Shown here piece by piece: positions 9,314-22,800 of a stretch of DNA of 64,000 bases (positions are counted from its first letter, which is position 1; every line of letters begins with the position of its first letter). Position numbers and translations under genes: made by a program. Source of the DNA: Ignelater luminosus (Eukaryota; Arthropoda; Insecta; Coleoptera; Elateridae); assembly GCA_011009095.1 (NCBI GenBank), contig VTPC01001013.1:248001-312000 (forward strand), read 5' to 3'. The notes under the pieces were generated by a model. The model was not told the origin of the DNA. It saw nothing but the letters and a program-made list of their open reading frames with translations, and made no database searches.

Positions 9314-11589
9314 TATTTGTAATTGTAACAGTGTTTGATGATTTGATATTATTTTAAAAGTACCTAAGTTCAGATACTTTTATTAAAATTATTATTCATA
9401 AAAGAATTTCCGCAGAAATATCTTGATTGCAGAATTCATGTTTAATTGTAAGAAGAAAGACTAAGTTTGGATAAGTTTAATGTATGCTTGATTAAGTTAC
9501 AAATAAAGGGTTAATTCTCAGTTCTACCTTACAATAGAGGTTCATTATTTGACATTATCAGAATACACCACTAGATTTGTGTTCTTCATTTGTAAGTGAA
9601 GTATTCATATAGTTAACAAGTTAACAAAAAGCAAATATTGTTATCATAGTAAGCCAATTAACTATGATTGAAACAGCTTAAAATTGCTCTGTTAAGTGTT
9701 ATATTCTTTATTTTTATATTATATATATGTACTTATGTCTATTAAATTACTTTAATCTAGTGGTGTTTTGAAGCTTGCATCAAAATTCTGTTGTAGTTCT
9801 TTTTCTTTGCATAAATATTGTTATTGTTACTAAATTCATAGAATATTTAAAGAACTCTTAGATTCATTCCAGAATTTTACATTTCTGTGTTACAAAGGAA
9901 TAAAGCATACCTATAGTACTTGCTTGGAGAATTGTGATCATGAAGACAGATAGTCTTTACTTTTAATATGTTAGCTCGATTGTGGTTAACACTTTTCTTA
10001 TTTGTTAAATAGCACCTGCTTTAGTTACAAAAGGCCCTCATTCAGAATTTTACTATTGTTTTAGTTATTTATCGTCATGTAACAGTTTATAATTCAATTA
10101 TACTACAAAATTTTTCAGTTGACTAAGTATGTTGAGAGGTATTCTTATAAATGTTTTTAATTATGAACTGAAAAATGAAAATAAGATTATGACTATTATA
10201 ACACATCCAGGAACCACTGGCTACTACTGTGTTGTACTTATTTCAGTTAACCCTTTCAGTAAAGAATTTATTACTTACTTCCTAAAATTCTTAGATACTC
10301 CTATGGTTGAACAATTATTTATGCAATTTGAATAATTCAGACCATTTGTCCATATTTGTATACTACAATAACAATAAAAAAATGTACATGATCCTAATTG
10401 ATGTTTTATATGGTTCACTATAAGTTCTACTGTTATACTAACTGTGATCAATTAATAAAAAATTCTTTTTGGGGTGCAGTCTGATATGTAATTCGCTTAA
10501 TCACAGAATGTAAGCAGTCATAATGTTCTTGAATCTTAGCATTGCTTTACTGTACATTAATTTAACTACTGAGGCTTTAAAGATGTCAAATACTGATTTT
10601 AAGCCAGTAAATTCTGTTTCTGACTCTGTTAATAAGTGCATCACTTTTTCACTTTCCTACATCTGTGTTCTGGCATCCACGCAAGTGTTATCTTGTGGTT
10701 TGTCATAGGATTATAAGATTCTGTAACCAGTCCTAAATCAGTTTTGATCTAATTTTATAACATGCTGATGCTTCAAGGCAGCTTGATTATCAACTAGAAT
10801 AAAGGTGCTCTTACCCTGATAGAGTTAGAACCATCTTCTCAGTAGCAAGGCCCGGGCCTTGGAACAAGTAAATTAGTTTTATAAGGTTTACACGAGCATG
10901 TCAGTCTAGAAATATAAAGTGTGTAGAAGTTTAAACTTTAGGTGAATGAATTTAACTTTTATATTAACTGTACTGTGAATTTGTAACAAAATGTAGATAT
11001 ACTTGCAGTGTTTTGTAAATAAACAGTTTTTGGAGAATTCTATGTAAGAGGTTTAGCCTGTGCTCTTGAGTTTATATAAAATAAAATATAAAAATGTGTT
11101 GAGGCTATTGGTGGCACTAAAGTTCTGTTATTTTACAGAAGCTTTTTTAACAAATTATAATGAAAATGGGTTTCTCTTAATCCTATAGTTGTCGTTGCTT
11201 ATCTTTTGATAACTATAGTTGTTGAACTTGTAAGATGTAAAGATGTTTGTCATAAATCTCCATTATTTATTACACTAGTTATAAACAATAAACGATGGCA
11301 GTAAGCATTAAAGTTAACAAATTTTTATAAATGTTTTGTGTAACTATTTGAAATATTTCTTAAATAAAAAGCACCGATGTTCCTGCATAGATGCTTACTT
11401 TACCGTAATCAAATTTACTATTAATAATTGTAGTCTCCCGCAGTCTTATAACCATAAGTTTAGCATTTAAAAAGCTTTTACCACTGTAAACAAGTTTGTA
11501 GCTACACATTCTTCACTTGGACGACTTCTCACCGCTGTGAGCAAGTTAGTTTGGAAATACACAAACTTGTAAGCTTCTAAACAATGTAA
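9314..11589. other. Intergenic, no gene seen
   Basis: AT-rich with short chance open frames (for example 10129-10335 and 10523-10708) that lack family motifs and convincing splice context. I found no third copy of the tandem gene family here. Confidence 0.5.
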
Positions 11590-11990
11590 GCTTCTAATTT
11601 GACTTCAGATAAAAGAGTCCTGAGGATTTCTTCCGAAGTAGCTTTTTCTTTAGGATCAGAGTCAAGAGCAACCTTTATGGTTTGGACCATTCGCTCGCAA
11701 ACTCCACCCATTGAAGGGGCTGCTGGAGAATGCTTTTGACTGATAAATTTCGTTGGATCTCATTCTAGTGTAGATCTTCTAACACCTCTTTAAGTTCTGT
11801 TTTCACACAGACCAAGTTGAAGCAATTGTCCTCCAAAGGTCCTCGAAAAGCTAGAAACCAATTGTAAAAGAATTAATGAGCTCAATAATGAATAGCTCAG
11901 GTAACCAAGCAAGTAAAGAGAGCCATCCATCGCTTCTTTTTGTGTCTCCATATGTTGAGAAACACAAAACCAAAGTAGTCCAAACCACAT
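11590..11990 (-). pseudogene. BEL/Pao-type retrotransposon integrase relic
   Basis: On the minus strand, 11760 down to about 11590 reads as the end of a retroelement integrase, with AAPSMGGVCERMV followed by a segment ending LRTLLSEVKLEA. The pattern P-x-M-G-G-x-x-E-R-M-V, with LL.EV about 35 residues later, is characteristic of the integrase C-terminal part in BEL/Pao LTR elements. Upstream on the same strand (about 11763-11850) related sequence continues in shifted frames with a stop. No LTRs, reverse transcriptase or intact frame were found, so this is a fragment. Confidence 0.6.
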
Positions 11991-12869
11991 TTTATAAATG
12001 CACGAACCTATGTGGTCCCATGCATTTTAGATAGGTCAGTTATTTTGTAAGTCGTGTTTTGGTTTTGCAAACTAACAAATGACACAGTCACGAAACATTT
12101 TACGTACCGCACATTCTTCCGTTAATAATCCAATATTTATGACAAAGTTCATCCAGTACAATTTCTTGATCTTGATAATGAAACTGAAGGTGATAGTGAT
12201 GGATAAGTAATGTTGTACAGAACAGTGGGGGTCAAAAATGATTGGGCACCTGGACGATAAATCTAATTCTGGAGAACTATAGGTTCTTCTATGCATCACA
12301 ATAAGTCCTAGACTTTAGATTTGGCTTTCTTTATCTACGGGTTTATTTAGCTTCAGCACTGTTTCCTTCAATCCAAAACACTCGTCTTTAATCAGTTGTA
12401 GCACTTTTACCTCTGCGTTATCAGTTTATCTATGGTAAGTACACGAGCTCGCTATGTTTGTTCTTTGATAAACATTAACATTTCACTTAAGGTGGGAGGA
12501 AATTTCTTCTTTGGAACTAAATGGAGAATTCAAGTCACGACTCAGATGAGTTTGATACAGAAAAAGAACTGAGTTGGTAATGAATCACGTGTGCCTTTAT
12601 CCGCGACATTGTCAAAAGTTTTTAATATATGAAAATTAACCACAATAAAAAAGTTTAAAGAGATAGCTGGTTTCACAGCTTTTCATCAACTAAGTACATC
12701 AGTAGAATGTCTAAGCCAACTCTGGTTCATCAGTTTGACTTCTAAATAAGCGGGACAACCCTCTTGAACTCGAAATAATCAAAACATTTTTGAAATGATT
12801 TGATACACGTTTAGGTATTACAGAAAAGCATATTAATCATTTAACAAATAACATTGTCAACACAAGGAC
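11991..12869. other. Intergenic, no gene seen
   Basis: No convincing coding frame or repeat. It may hold further unrecognisable remains of the retroelement to its left. Confidence 0.4.
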
Positions 12870-13025
12870 GTGTAAATGAGGCAACTTGCCGTAGGCACTG
12901 CGTCGCGTCGTGATCAATATGACAATTATTAAAACTGACATTAAAGGTACCACCCTGTTTACCGTACGGCGCCTTAAGAAATTCTGCTTTATGTTAGGCG
13001 CCAAATATCTTAACGCCAGCCATGT
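12870..13025. repeat. Diverged copy of the 14.1-kb hAT-like MITE
   Basis: Shares GTAAATGAGGCAACTTGCC, a middle segment around ACTGACATTAAA and CCTGTTTACC, and a tail GCGCCAAATA with the element at 14131-14292. The terminal inverted repeats are degraded, so borders are approximate. Confidence 0.5.
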
Positions 13026-13048
13026 TTCGATGTTTAAGAGCAGTGGGC

Positions 13049-13440
13049 CATTGCAGATTCTTTGATGGAAAGCAAATCCAAACTTTTAACAGATTAGTTT
13101 TATGAGTCTCTACATTTAGTAGTCTGATCAGATTCTTCGAAGAAATTTAAACAAAGACCGCCTAAGCTGCGTGTTGGCAGAGAAGCAGTGAGTAGACTAA
13201 GTGTGTCCACGAGGTAACTTACCTGGATAGGCTAGTGGGTCACTGCAGGCGAGCCAGTGGAAAGCAAAGTTTAATTCCCAACCAACAGATTCGTTTTCTT
13301 CAAGAAATCTAAACAAAGAGAACCGACGAAGCTATGCAAGAGATCAAGTGGTCGAAGCGTGTTCACAAAATAACTTTACGCTAGTGACTCATTGCAGATG
13401 ATTTGGTAGATAGCAAATTCTACTTCTCAGTAAATAAATT
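13049..13440. repeat. Divergent tandem repeat, about 2.3 units
   Basis: Units begin at about 13049, 13241 and 13390 with CATTGCAGATTC, CACTGCAGGCGA and CATTGCAGATGA. Within each full unit the order is kept: a block near GGAAAGCAAA, then AGATT(C/A)(T/G), then CAAGAAATCTAAACAAAGA-like, then a GTGTCCAC/GTGTTCAC block and AACTT. Unit lengths differ (192 and 149), so the array is old. It may be a satellite fragment or internal repeats of a transposon. Confidence 0.5.
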
Positions 13441-14130
13441 TTTGGTAAAAATGTAAAATGAAAAATAACGACAAAGGTACGAAACCAACCCTGAGATCGC
13501 GCGATACATCTTTATTAATGTAAAGTTTGATTCTACCTATAACCAAATTAGCTTTCTCATGTTAAAAGAGGAATAGCCAATGAGAGCGTAGAATGGACAA
13601 AGTGTCATTAGTCAACTTAATTTTAGATTATATTTTATCTTAGTAGGAGCAAATAACGTAAACAAACTCGTCTCGAAGGAACCATGACAACTCTGCTAAT
13701 CAAGTAGTGAACCACTGAAGATGGTGTGATGGATTGTACTACAACCTACACTCTACCACAGACTAAATAAAGGTCAAATATCTTACTTCGACAAATTTGT
13801 GGATTATATTGCTCTCTCTCAAAGCAACTCCCAGAGCTTTATATTTTGACATGTACTGCGCAAGCAGCACAGCTTGGTGTACACTTTTTATAAAACACGC
13901 GTGATAGAGTAAGCGTGGTAAACTCCCAGAGCTGCAAAAGTAAATGTGCAAAGACAAAAAATGGGAACATTGGTGGAATAGGGAGTGAAATATCTGATCT
14001 TTATTTAATCCGTGACTCTACAAAAGGATGTCAAACTTGACTAACTAGACCACTTGCGGTGGTTTATCTGCAAAGTCAAAGCCAGGTAAAGTTTTCCCAA
14101 GAATGTCAAAAAGTCAAATGAGGTGCAAGT

Positions 14131-14292
14131 AGGGCCGGCGCAACAATGAGTAAATGAGGCAACTTGCCATAGACACCGCAGCAGCAACTAGCTGCTGCGC
14201 CTTGGCCAATAAAACAACTGAGACTGGCATTAAACGCACCGTTCACAACCCTGTTTACCACACTAAAGCGCCAAATACCTAGAGCCGGCCCT
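14131..14292. mobile_element. Short hAT-like MITE
   Basis: Begins AGGGCCGGCGC and ends in the inverted form GAGCCGGCCCT, 162 bp in all. A related sequence lies 1.2 kb to the left. GC-rich AGGGCCGG termini are typical of hAT-type MITEs, but I do not see a clean 8-bp target duplication, so the superfamily is uncertain. Confidence 0.5.
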
Positions 14293-14925
14293 GTCAAATA
14301 CCAAGCAAATAATATGGCGGGATCAGGTGTTGTAATTCTAGGACTCTTTCGAAAAATCCAGGACGTCTGATTGCCCTTATATTGAAAGAAAGCGTCTAAC
14401 AACAAGAAATGAAAATAACTAACTAGACAAATTGCAGTTGAAAACTAGAAGTGGAATTGAACAAAATCGGTATATCGGATAAGCCCGGAGAGGTCGGTAG
14501 AGGGTGTGGGGCCGAATGGTTCATTAATAATAATTAAGATTAAAAATTCTTAACGGTAAAAGAAAGATGGCAATGGGGGCCAGTGACAAAATTTTAGTCC
14601 GGATTGCTTTAAGGTATCATTCCAACTTTGTCTTACAATTAGAATAAATTATTATATATGACGTTTAATTAATCTTAATAAATATAAAAAAAACACAATT
14701 GTCTTTCCAAAAATATGAAGATTGACCATCGTATCTCCAGATGATGGTTTCGTCTTTGTTATGGGCTCATCAATGCAAGATAACGACAATCACTGCTTGC
14801 TGTTTTAGAAGCATGAAGGAAATATAAAATAAATTTATTCGTTGGACACTACGTTTTTTGCTTATCGTTGTTGTTCACACTGCTTTTGAGAAGTCCTAGA
14901 TAATTTCTTAAAAATGCCATTCTTA

Positions 14926-15117
14926 GGGCCGTTTGACACGGTGGTAAATTTGACGTCAAAATTGACTACAATTTCGTCATTGAAATTTGACATCGTTGCA
15001 TACAGCACATTTGACGTCAAAATTGCATTTAAAAATTTGACAAGGGAACATGTTTTTTACACGCAGAATTAACACGATTTTTCAAATATGTTCTAAATAT
15101 TCCGTGTCAAACGGACC
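14926..15117. mobile_element. PIF/Harbinger-like MITE containing two CRE palindromes
   Basis: Left terminus GGGCCGTTTGACACGG and right terminus CCGTGTCAAACGGACC are inverted repeats, differing at one base. TTA at 14923-14925 and 15118-15120 is the target duplication. The 192-bp element has no coding capacity. Inside, AATTTGACGTCAAAATT occurs twice, each centred on a perfect TGACGTCA. Confidence 0.8.
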
Positions 15118-15120
15118 TTA

Positions 15121-16873
15121 CGTTTCTAAGCAATGTAAAGAATGATTAGAGAAGACAGTGTAGTATGAATCAAAGATCGTTGCAGTTGAGTTGCTTTGGC
15201 TTTCGTCTAACTGTACAAGTTGCCCATGTGTTTCCGATTTTCTCTTTTTTCCCATATGATCGTGCAGATCTTGATGAATGATGGGGCTCGTTCAGAAGGC
15301 TCCAGTGCTGGAACATCAGAGATTGCTACCACTGAATTGCAGCTGCTGTATTTGGTTGAACGGAGGCACCCTGAAAAGATGATAAAACTAAGAAATTATG
15401 CAAATAAACTGTCAAATCTCAACAATAAATAAATTCCTGATGCTTTTTACAAGATTGTTTAGATTTTATTACAATCAAGAAAATACCGCACCAATGGAAT
15501 TTGTTTCTGTTGGAAAACATAGCGACCGTTGTCGTAGCAGCTGTTACTTAGCGGTCTGTAGCGGTTCGCTCAATAATGCTTGGACGAACGCACCCATGCA
15601 TTCTGCCTTCTCTTTATAACCGTTTTCTACAAGCCTAGAATTTATAAATAGTAGGTACTACTTTGCTGTATTTTCTAAACGTTACAATCCAGAAGCAAGT
15701 CATTATATACATAGGTGTGCACAAAAACAATGCCTATTCTTCTATTATCAATTTATCATAGAGGAAGAAGTGGATAAATAATGGACAAGAGAAAGAATCA
15801 TAAGTTATGCAATTTGATTAATTATCACAAAAAAAGGAAAAGCCGAAAGCAAGACAATGTCGCAATTAACATAAAACATCAACTATAAAATAAACGAAAG
15901 TAAACTAATTACTAGAATTACGTTAAAGAATCTAGAGAAATATGGAATTAGATTCCTTGATAGTTTATAGTACTTTAATACTCGTTTTTTAGTACAGATA
16001 AATAAATGAAAAATAATAGTATATCTATGTACCTATTATGCACTTATTAGTTTTTATGCAATAAACACAGATCATGTTTAGTTGTGTATTGAAAACAATC
16101 AACCATATTAAATCCACGGAGAAATTTTGAAAATGCAAAATAAGTTTGTAGAAATCTGTACTTGTTTTAAATTAGAATTTTAAACCTTGCTTTAATCGGT
16201 TTTTGCTTTTTCTTTTTTTTCTTTTTTCTTATTACTTTTCTTTCTTATTTTTAGAAAAAGTGCAGCTATCTTCTCTTAAAACGTATTATTCGGTTAAATT
16301 GCCCGTTAAGTAAATTTTTGGAAACTATCGTGCCAATGAACTTTATAAAAATCAATTAGTTTTACAAACAGAAGTAAATGTATTAATTTACATCTGTAAT
16401 TTTGTGTTTCGCACATGAATTTCTGTTAAGATATACGAAATTCATAATATCTTGTTATCTTTGTTTATTTTCGGTCTATTTTAGATATTTATAATTTACT
16501 ATGGAGGGTTTTACCAGTGCATATGGTTTTGTTTTAAATTTAACGGAGTTGTGCTTGTGATTATGATAATTATTAAATTCCTTCAAAGAAAGAATCTCAG
16601 TCTAGGTAAGGAAAGTGTTCTGTTAAAGAGTTAATTAACACATTCTTTAGTATTACTAATTTCATAATTAATACGGGTAAATTGCGGTTAACCCAGTTAA
16701 TTGCGAAAGAATAAATAACATTGAATTTTCGAGTGTGTTTAATTTTTTCGTGGTTTTCTAGTTTTTGAAATTCTGAAATTTTGAGCTTTTAAGAATCCAG
16801 TACACGTACAGTAAAAAAAAGTTTGCCCTAAATACGACCCTGATCTAGCGTATCCTTTTACTTTCGTTTTTAA
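15121..16873. other. Upstream region of R3HCC1, no gene seen
   Basis: Open frames at 15220-15432 and 15398-15619 have no family motif. A long pyrimidine tract at about 16198-16252 ends in TTTTTAG and looks like a strong 3' splice acceptor. It could start a 5'UTR exon of R3HCC1, but ATGs between it and 16874 weaken that idea. Confidence 0.4.
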
Positions 16874-19800
16874 ATGTCACGCAGAAATGATAGTATGTGC
16901 GATGGTGATTTAGATGCAATATTATCATATTTATCATCGAAAATAAATAAAATATTTTGTGATCGAGAATTTGTGGGCTGTGTAAAAGAAGATTTTGATA
17001 TTATCCTTCAAAATACTAACAATCATTGGTAAGCCTTTTGTTATTGACATAACCTACAAACATACATAGAATTTATTAAAAAGATGTAAAAATAAATTTA
17101 TTCAACGTACCTATAATATTTTGTAATTAATTGAGTGTGAAGGTTATTGTTATGTTAAAAGATGAGAGTTGGGTAGGAAAGAATTGTTACATACGGAAGG
17201 AAAGAGAAAGTTTAGATTGTGACTTCACCGTTATGTAAAATTGTTGCTTTTACTTTCATTTACTTTCAGTGTTGTATTTCCGAAGTTGAAGCCCATCTTT
17301 TTGAAGGTCTTACGTTATCAAGCAGTGATATTTGATTTAAGTGTGTTTTGTATTGGAAGCGGGTGCAATCAAGTTGCTGTTGTCTGCAAGAAAACATTTT
17401 TAAAGTAAGTGTTCGATGTTTATTTTTTAACATGAAGTACAGGTAAGTCTTTAAACTTCTGTTTTATATAGTTATATAGTTATATAGATAGTTTTATTAT
17501 TAGACTATGATAAGAGTCGTTCGTTTACATTTGGTGTTAACTAAAACAAAATTATATATTTTATGTTAGTGTATTAATTCTCAAAATGTGATGAAATCGG
17601 TATTAGATTTGTTTGCCTTTAAAATTAGACACTAAAAAAGTACTGTCAAGTTTGATTTAAAAGTTACCTCCAGTGGTTGTTTCCTTTTTACATGTGTGTA
17701 ACAAAGATGTAATTACTTATAAGGCTTTTTAAAATTATAGTTGTTGTGCAATTAAAAAAAATTGATTTGTTGTAAAACTAAGTAAGTGGTAATAGCAGTA
17801 ATGAAGAAACAATCACAATAATAAACTATCTGATTAGGTACAATATTGTTTTAATTTAGCCTTTAATGAAAATAAAATTAGCGTTCTAGTTTAATAGTGT
17901 ATAACGTGCCTCTTACATACTTTGGTATGTGTTGTAATAATGTAACTTACGCAAAAGTGGACTATAGAATATGCGTTGTGAGCTGTGAATATATTAATAA
18001 AATTGATACCATTGATTATTAAAATTAAAATTGATACATACAGGGTGGTCCAAATTCAATCTAATTGTGGAGTATGAATAAACGTCATGGTTTTATTTTT
18101 TTTACACTAATCTTGACACGTGCACGTGCTTTTGTTTTTGAATTGTTCAAGTAGCTGTAGCTTGATTATTTGAAAAAATAAATTCTTCAGAGGCTTTTTG
18201 TGTGATTTGATGCTTCAAATAAAATAACAAAATTAAATAAGTACAATGATAAAAACAGAGCATGATGATTACCTAACAAATATCATTCAGATTGATGTAA
18301 GATACTGTAACAATGCCTGAGATACTTTTTGTTTTTGTTTTTAAAAAACATAACGTACTAGATGTTGCATTACTATTGTAATTTTGCTTTCTTTCTAATT
18401 ATTTTAGTTTCTAAGACATCCCACTGTCACAATTATATTGAATTTGGACCATCCTGTACAATTCAAAATTATATTAAAATCTAACATAAGATATTTTCAT
18501 TTAAAATGCATCTTGATATTTTGATGTCCTTGAATGGAATTCATGTTTTCTTATCAGTAACACCAGTTTTATTTTGTAATCTGTTAAGTTTCTAATTATA
18601 TTTTAATTCGTTCATTCAGTATGATTGATTTTTACAAAAAGGAAAACTTTTAAATTATACAAATAGTTTAGTTGTACAAGTTAATGAAACTAGTTATTTT
18701 AATGTCATGCAAAATTAATTAAAGGTCTTGAATAATGATTGTCATTTTATTCCTGTTATTTTGCACATTAGTACGACAGAAGTGGTTTTTGTTCTAGAGA
18801 GCAGGCTAATGAATGCCCACGAGAAGAAGGTAAACAAGCGCAAAGAACTATGGACAGTGAAGAACAAACTTCTAAGACTACTTCAAGAAGATCAAATCGT
18901 GTAAATAGACCAACACAATCGTATTATGTTCCTCCAGCCCAGCGTTCCTCAACAAAACAGTAAGTTCTTATTTGTTGACGTTTAAATGATTTCTCTAATT
19001 AAGATGAATTTTGCTATTTTTATAAATTAAAAATTAATGAACTAATTTAAATAATCTATTTCTGCATACCTAATTTTATATTTCAAATAATATAATTGCC
19101 ATTTAAGGAATTCCTACAAGCTTTCAACTAATTATATATTTACGACAAGAAAGATATTAAAGAAAATTGGAAATTCTAAGATCTTTCTTTTATTTCTTTG
19201 CAACTTATCAATAATATTGAAGATGCTTTTAAACATTTTTAGTTAATTTGCGCTTGTTAAACTGTTTAAATAATTTTCCGCTTGATTATCTTCATTGACA
19301 ACTTTTATTATGATTATTTATCTCATAGATTTTTATAAAAATCTTGACGTGGATATATCATGTTTAATATTTTATAGTTCAGACAATCAAAAACCGTGAA
19401 ATAATTTACAATAAAATGTAACTTATATTAAAGTACAATGAAAAAATTAAATTACTGAAGTGTTCTACAGAATTGAAAGTGCAGTTGAAAGTGTTTAGTA
19501 TGATTTGCAATTATAGAAATTAAAAAAAATTAAAATTACTGCATTTAAACACTCAAACGAGTGGCATCCTAAAAAAGATCCTAGATCATCTAGAATGTGA
19601 AATAACAACAATTCTTACTTCAACAGTTGAGTAAGTGGTATAGAGCAGCCACATAACCTTAAAATAACTTAAGTGGTAGTGTTGTATGGTTTGGTCGGTT
19701 AGATTATTACAGACTTTTTTTTTGAAGTTTTGAAGTAAACATAGATAAATAGTCTTTTGTATACATACAAAAAATAAAGGTTAGGATTAGACAATTTTAT

Positions 19801-22800
19801 TTGCCCATATTTATTGAAACAAAAGAGCGTTGACTGTCATTATTTGTGTAAACGAGTAGCAATGCACAATATTTAATTCTTGTAAACTGTGATACTGTTA
19901 GAATGCCAAAAAACTCCCAAAAGAAATGGAAGTGTTGATGAAATGTCGACAAATTCCTAAATAAAGATATTTATGTAAAGTTCAAACAGATGCCCTTATC
20001 AACAAGGTTGATCTTATGACATCAAAAGAAAATCCACTACGTCAAAATGAAATGACTAAAAATCTCACACATCTCAATATACCATTGGATGGATCATTAG
20101 AGAAGATTTGAAAAAAAAATCATTCATTGTAAAGCAAGAGTTCACACTACATCAAGAATCGAAAAACTAATAGCCGAAAATTATTTGGCAGGTACAAAAC
20201 CTGAATGTGTTTTTATTATGGATCTATCTCAATAACTGCAATGCCAAACGGCGAATATGTTATGTTAGAAAAGGGCAAGATGTTCTAGAATCATATGTGT
20301 GTTCAAAAAGTGACAGGTTCTGTAAGAAATTTATGGTATTAGGTTGACGAGCTTTACCATTGATTAAGGTATAGCCTAATGTAAAAATCAACTTGGACAA
20401 TTATATTAACATCTGTTTAAAACCTTGACTGGAGAAAGAAATTCTAAAATTGTATCTTGGGGAAACTAATAAATAAGGTTTTTGTTCACCATGACACTAC
20501 TTCATCACACATCTGCAAAAACAAAAGCATATGCAGAAAGTCTGAAGAGATTTGGGTATTACAATTATTTCCAATTCTGGAAAACCTGTAAAGTCACCCG
20601 ATACAAAGTCCACTTGATTTTTACGGCTTTGGATATTTCAAACAGACTCTTTAAACAACATGCCACAACTGTTGAAGATCTATGGAAAATCCTAAATAAA
20701 GAATGGAATGCAATTACTGCTGAAAACATACCCAAAGTGTATAAATCTTGGAAACGACATTTGAGGGCTGTTTTGCAAACACATTGAGCAGACAAAAAAA
20801 ATTCATAGACATAAAATGTAATTGTAGTGTGTAATTAACAAATGGAAAATAAAGTTGCCCAATCCTCTGTATTTTTGTTTGTTCTAATCTCAATTCAAAC
20901 TGAACCGGCTTTAGGTGTTTGTATTTTGTAAAGAAGGCTGAGAAATCTGCTTTTTGATGTCATTTGATACTTACTCTTTTTGTTTTCATCCAGCACATAG
21001 AGTGCACAAATGTTAAGAGTAGCCATTGAAGCTGAAATAGTTGACTGATGTGTATTTCCCTTAAAATGTTAAAAATAGATTTGCCTGACCAAAATGTGTA
21101 ATTTATGTTTGCAAAATGCCGCCTCTTTAAGATGAGGACTGAAGCAGTTTTCAAAAAGTGGGTCTCGGTGATATTTTCCAATTGTAAATGCTACAGAAAC
21201 ATTCATATGTTTCTTTTCTTTTCATGCTATAAATAAATTATGAAAATAAAAAACATATATTTTGTGACCGTAATATTAGTCACTAGATCAATTTTTGTTA
21301 AAAATATGACAATCTAATGTGTTAATAACAAAACAGATACAACAGACTGTTTTATGAAGATAAGTGAATGAACTGTAAGCACAGCAAACAGTTCTTTGTT
21401 TTTCTTGAAAGTAAGTGTTCATTCATGTAGTCTCTTACACTAAATTCTTTAATTGAAGATTGAAGTAGACAATTTCCTCGATATTGTATAGAACTTTTAA
21501 AAATTTAATCAGTGACAAAAGATAACATAACCTCAAATATATTCAAAAGTTTTATGAATTTCTTATTGTTTTGGTTTTTACAAGGTTTTACTACATTTCA
21601 TAAGAATTTTATTGTCAGAAATGTCTTATTTATTAAATTAATGCCATGTTAGTATTCTAATTTAAATATTATTGTTTCAAGGAAAACCAACCATGAGCAT
21701 ACAAAGACATCAAAGAAGGTACAAGCAAAATCGAAGTCACAGACTGAGAATTCAAGAAGATCTTTGATAGAAGTTGAACAGCAGGAAACTGATGTTCCAA
21801 ATATTCCCAAGACAAATGGTAAAAGTAAAGCACAAGAGGAGTCACCATCGGTTACGTTAGACAATTCGGATGTTAGTATCTGTACGGATGACAAAGATGT
21901 TTCCCAAGACTCATCATCTATAATCGAAAACAATGTTGCCATTACTACAGAATGTAATCAGCTGAATGCAGAGGAAAGTACATGTGTCATAATTGATCAG
22001 AGGCAAAGTTGCTTAGATGAAATTTCAAGAAAGAATGAAGATGATCAATCTAGTAAAGAGAGTAATGAACCTTCAAATTATAGTAGTGTATCGATTGAGC
22101 AAACGTTAGAAGAAAGTAATTTGGCTGTAGAGAATTCCAGTTTTTGTACAAACAGCTTATTAGCTGATTCACAAAGAATTAGTGAAGAAGTACAATGTGT
22201 TAATTCTACAAATAGTCTGCAATCAGAAGTACAAATAAGTGAAAAAGAGGATACTTGTAGGACATCAGATTTAAATCAAAATGTACAAAATAATATATTT
22301 TTAAAACTTGTAAATGACTATTTTAGTTTAAATGATTCGTGTGAGACCAAGTTGGAAGAGCTTAATTTACGTGCTGCAGCAGAAGATGTATTGGAATATA
22401 AAGTAAGTATAATTTAATAGCTACAATGAGATAGCTCCTTTAAAAGAACTGTTTTTTTTATTCTTAATATTTTTTAATTATTTTATATTGTAGATGTGTA
22501 TCTCTGCAGTAAATTATTCAATTTAATAAAGGCTTAATTCTTTATTTATTAAAATAAGTTAATATCTTAGTTTTGAGGATAATAAAAATTAAATTGACAA
22601 TATTTTGTTGCTTAATTTATCTATAATCTGTTCTAGGAAATGGGTTTGCATGCTCCAACAGAAGAAAATTCAAAAATTCAATCTTCTGCTGATCAAACAT
22701 CGCATAATGAAAAAGTTGAGCAAATTATAAAGTGTTTGGAATCAGTCCTAGCAGAGAACAATCGTGCCTATGAAATTAATGGTTATACAGATAAAGAAGC

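Noticed and set aside
10129..10335. Possible third member of the tandem gene family
   Set aside because: The peptide shares none of the conserved C-terminal motifs and has no suitable upstream exon.
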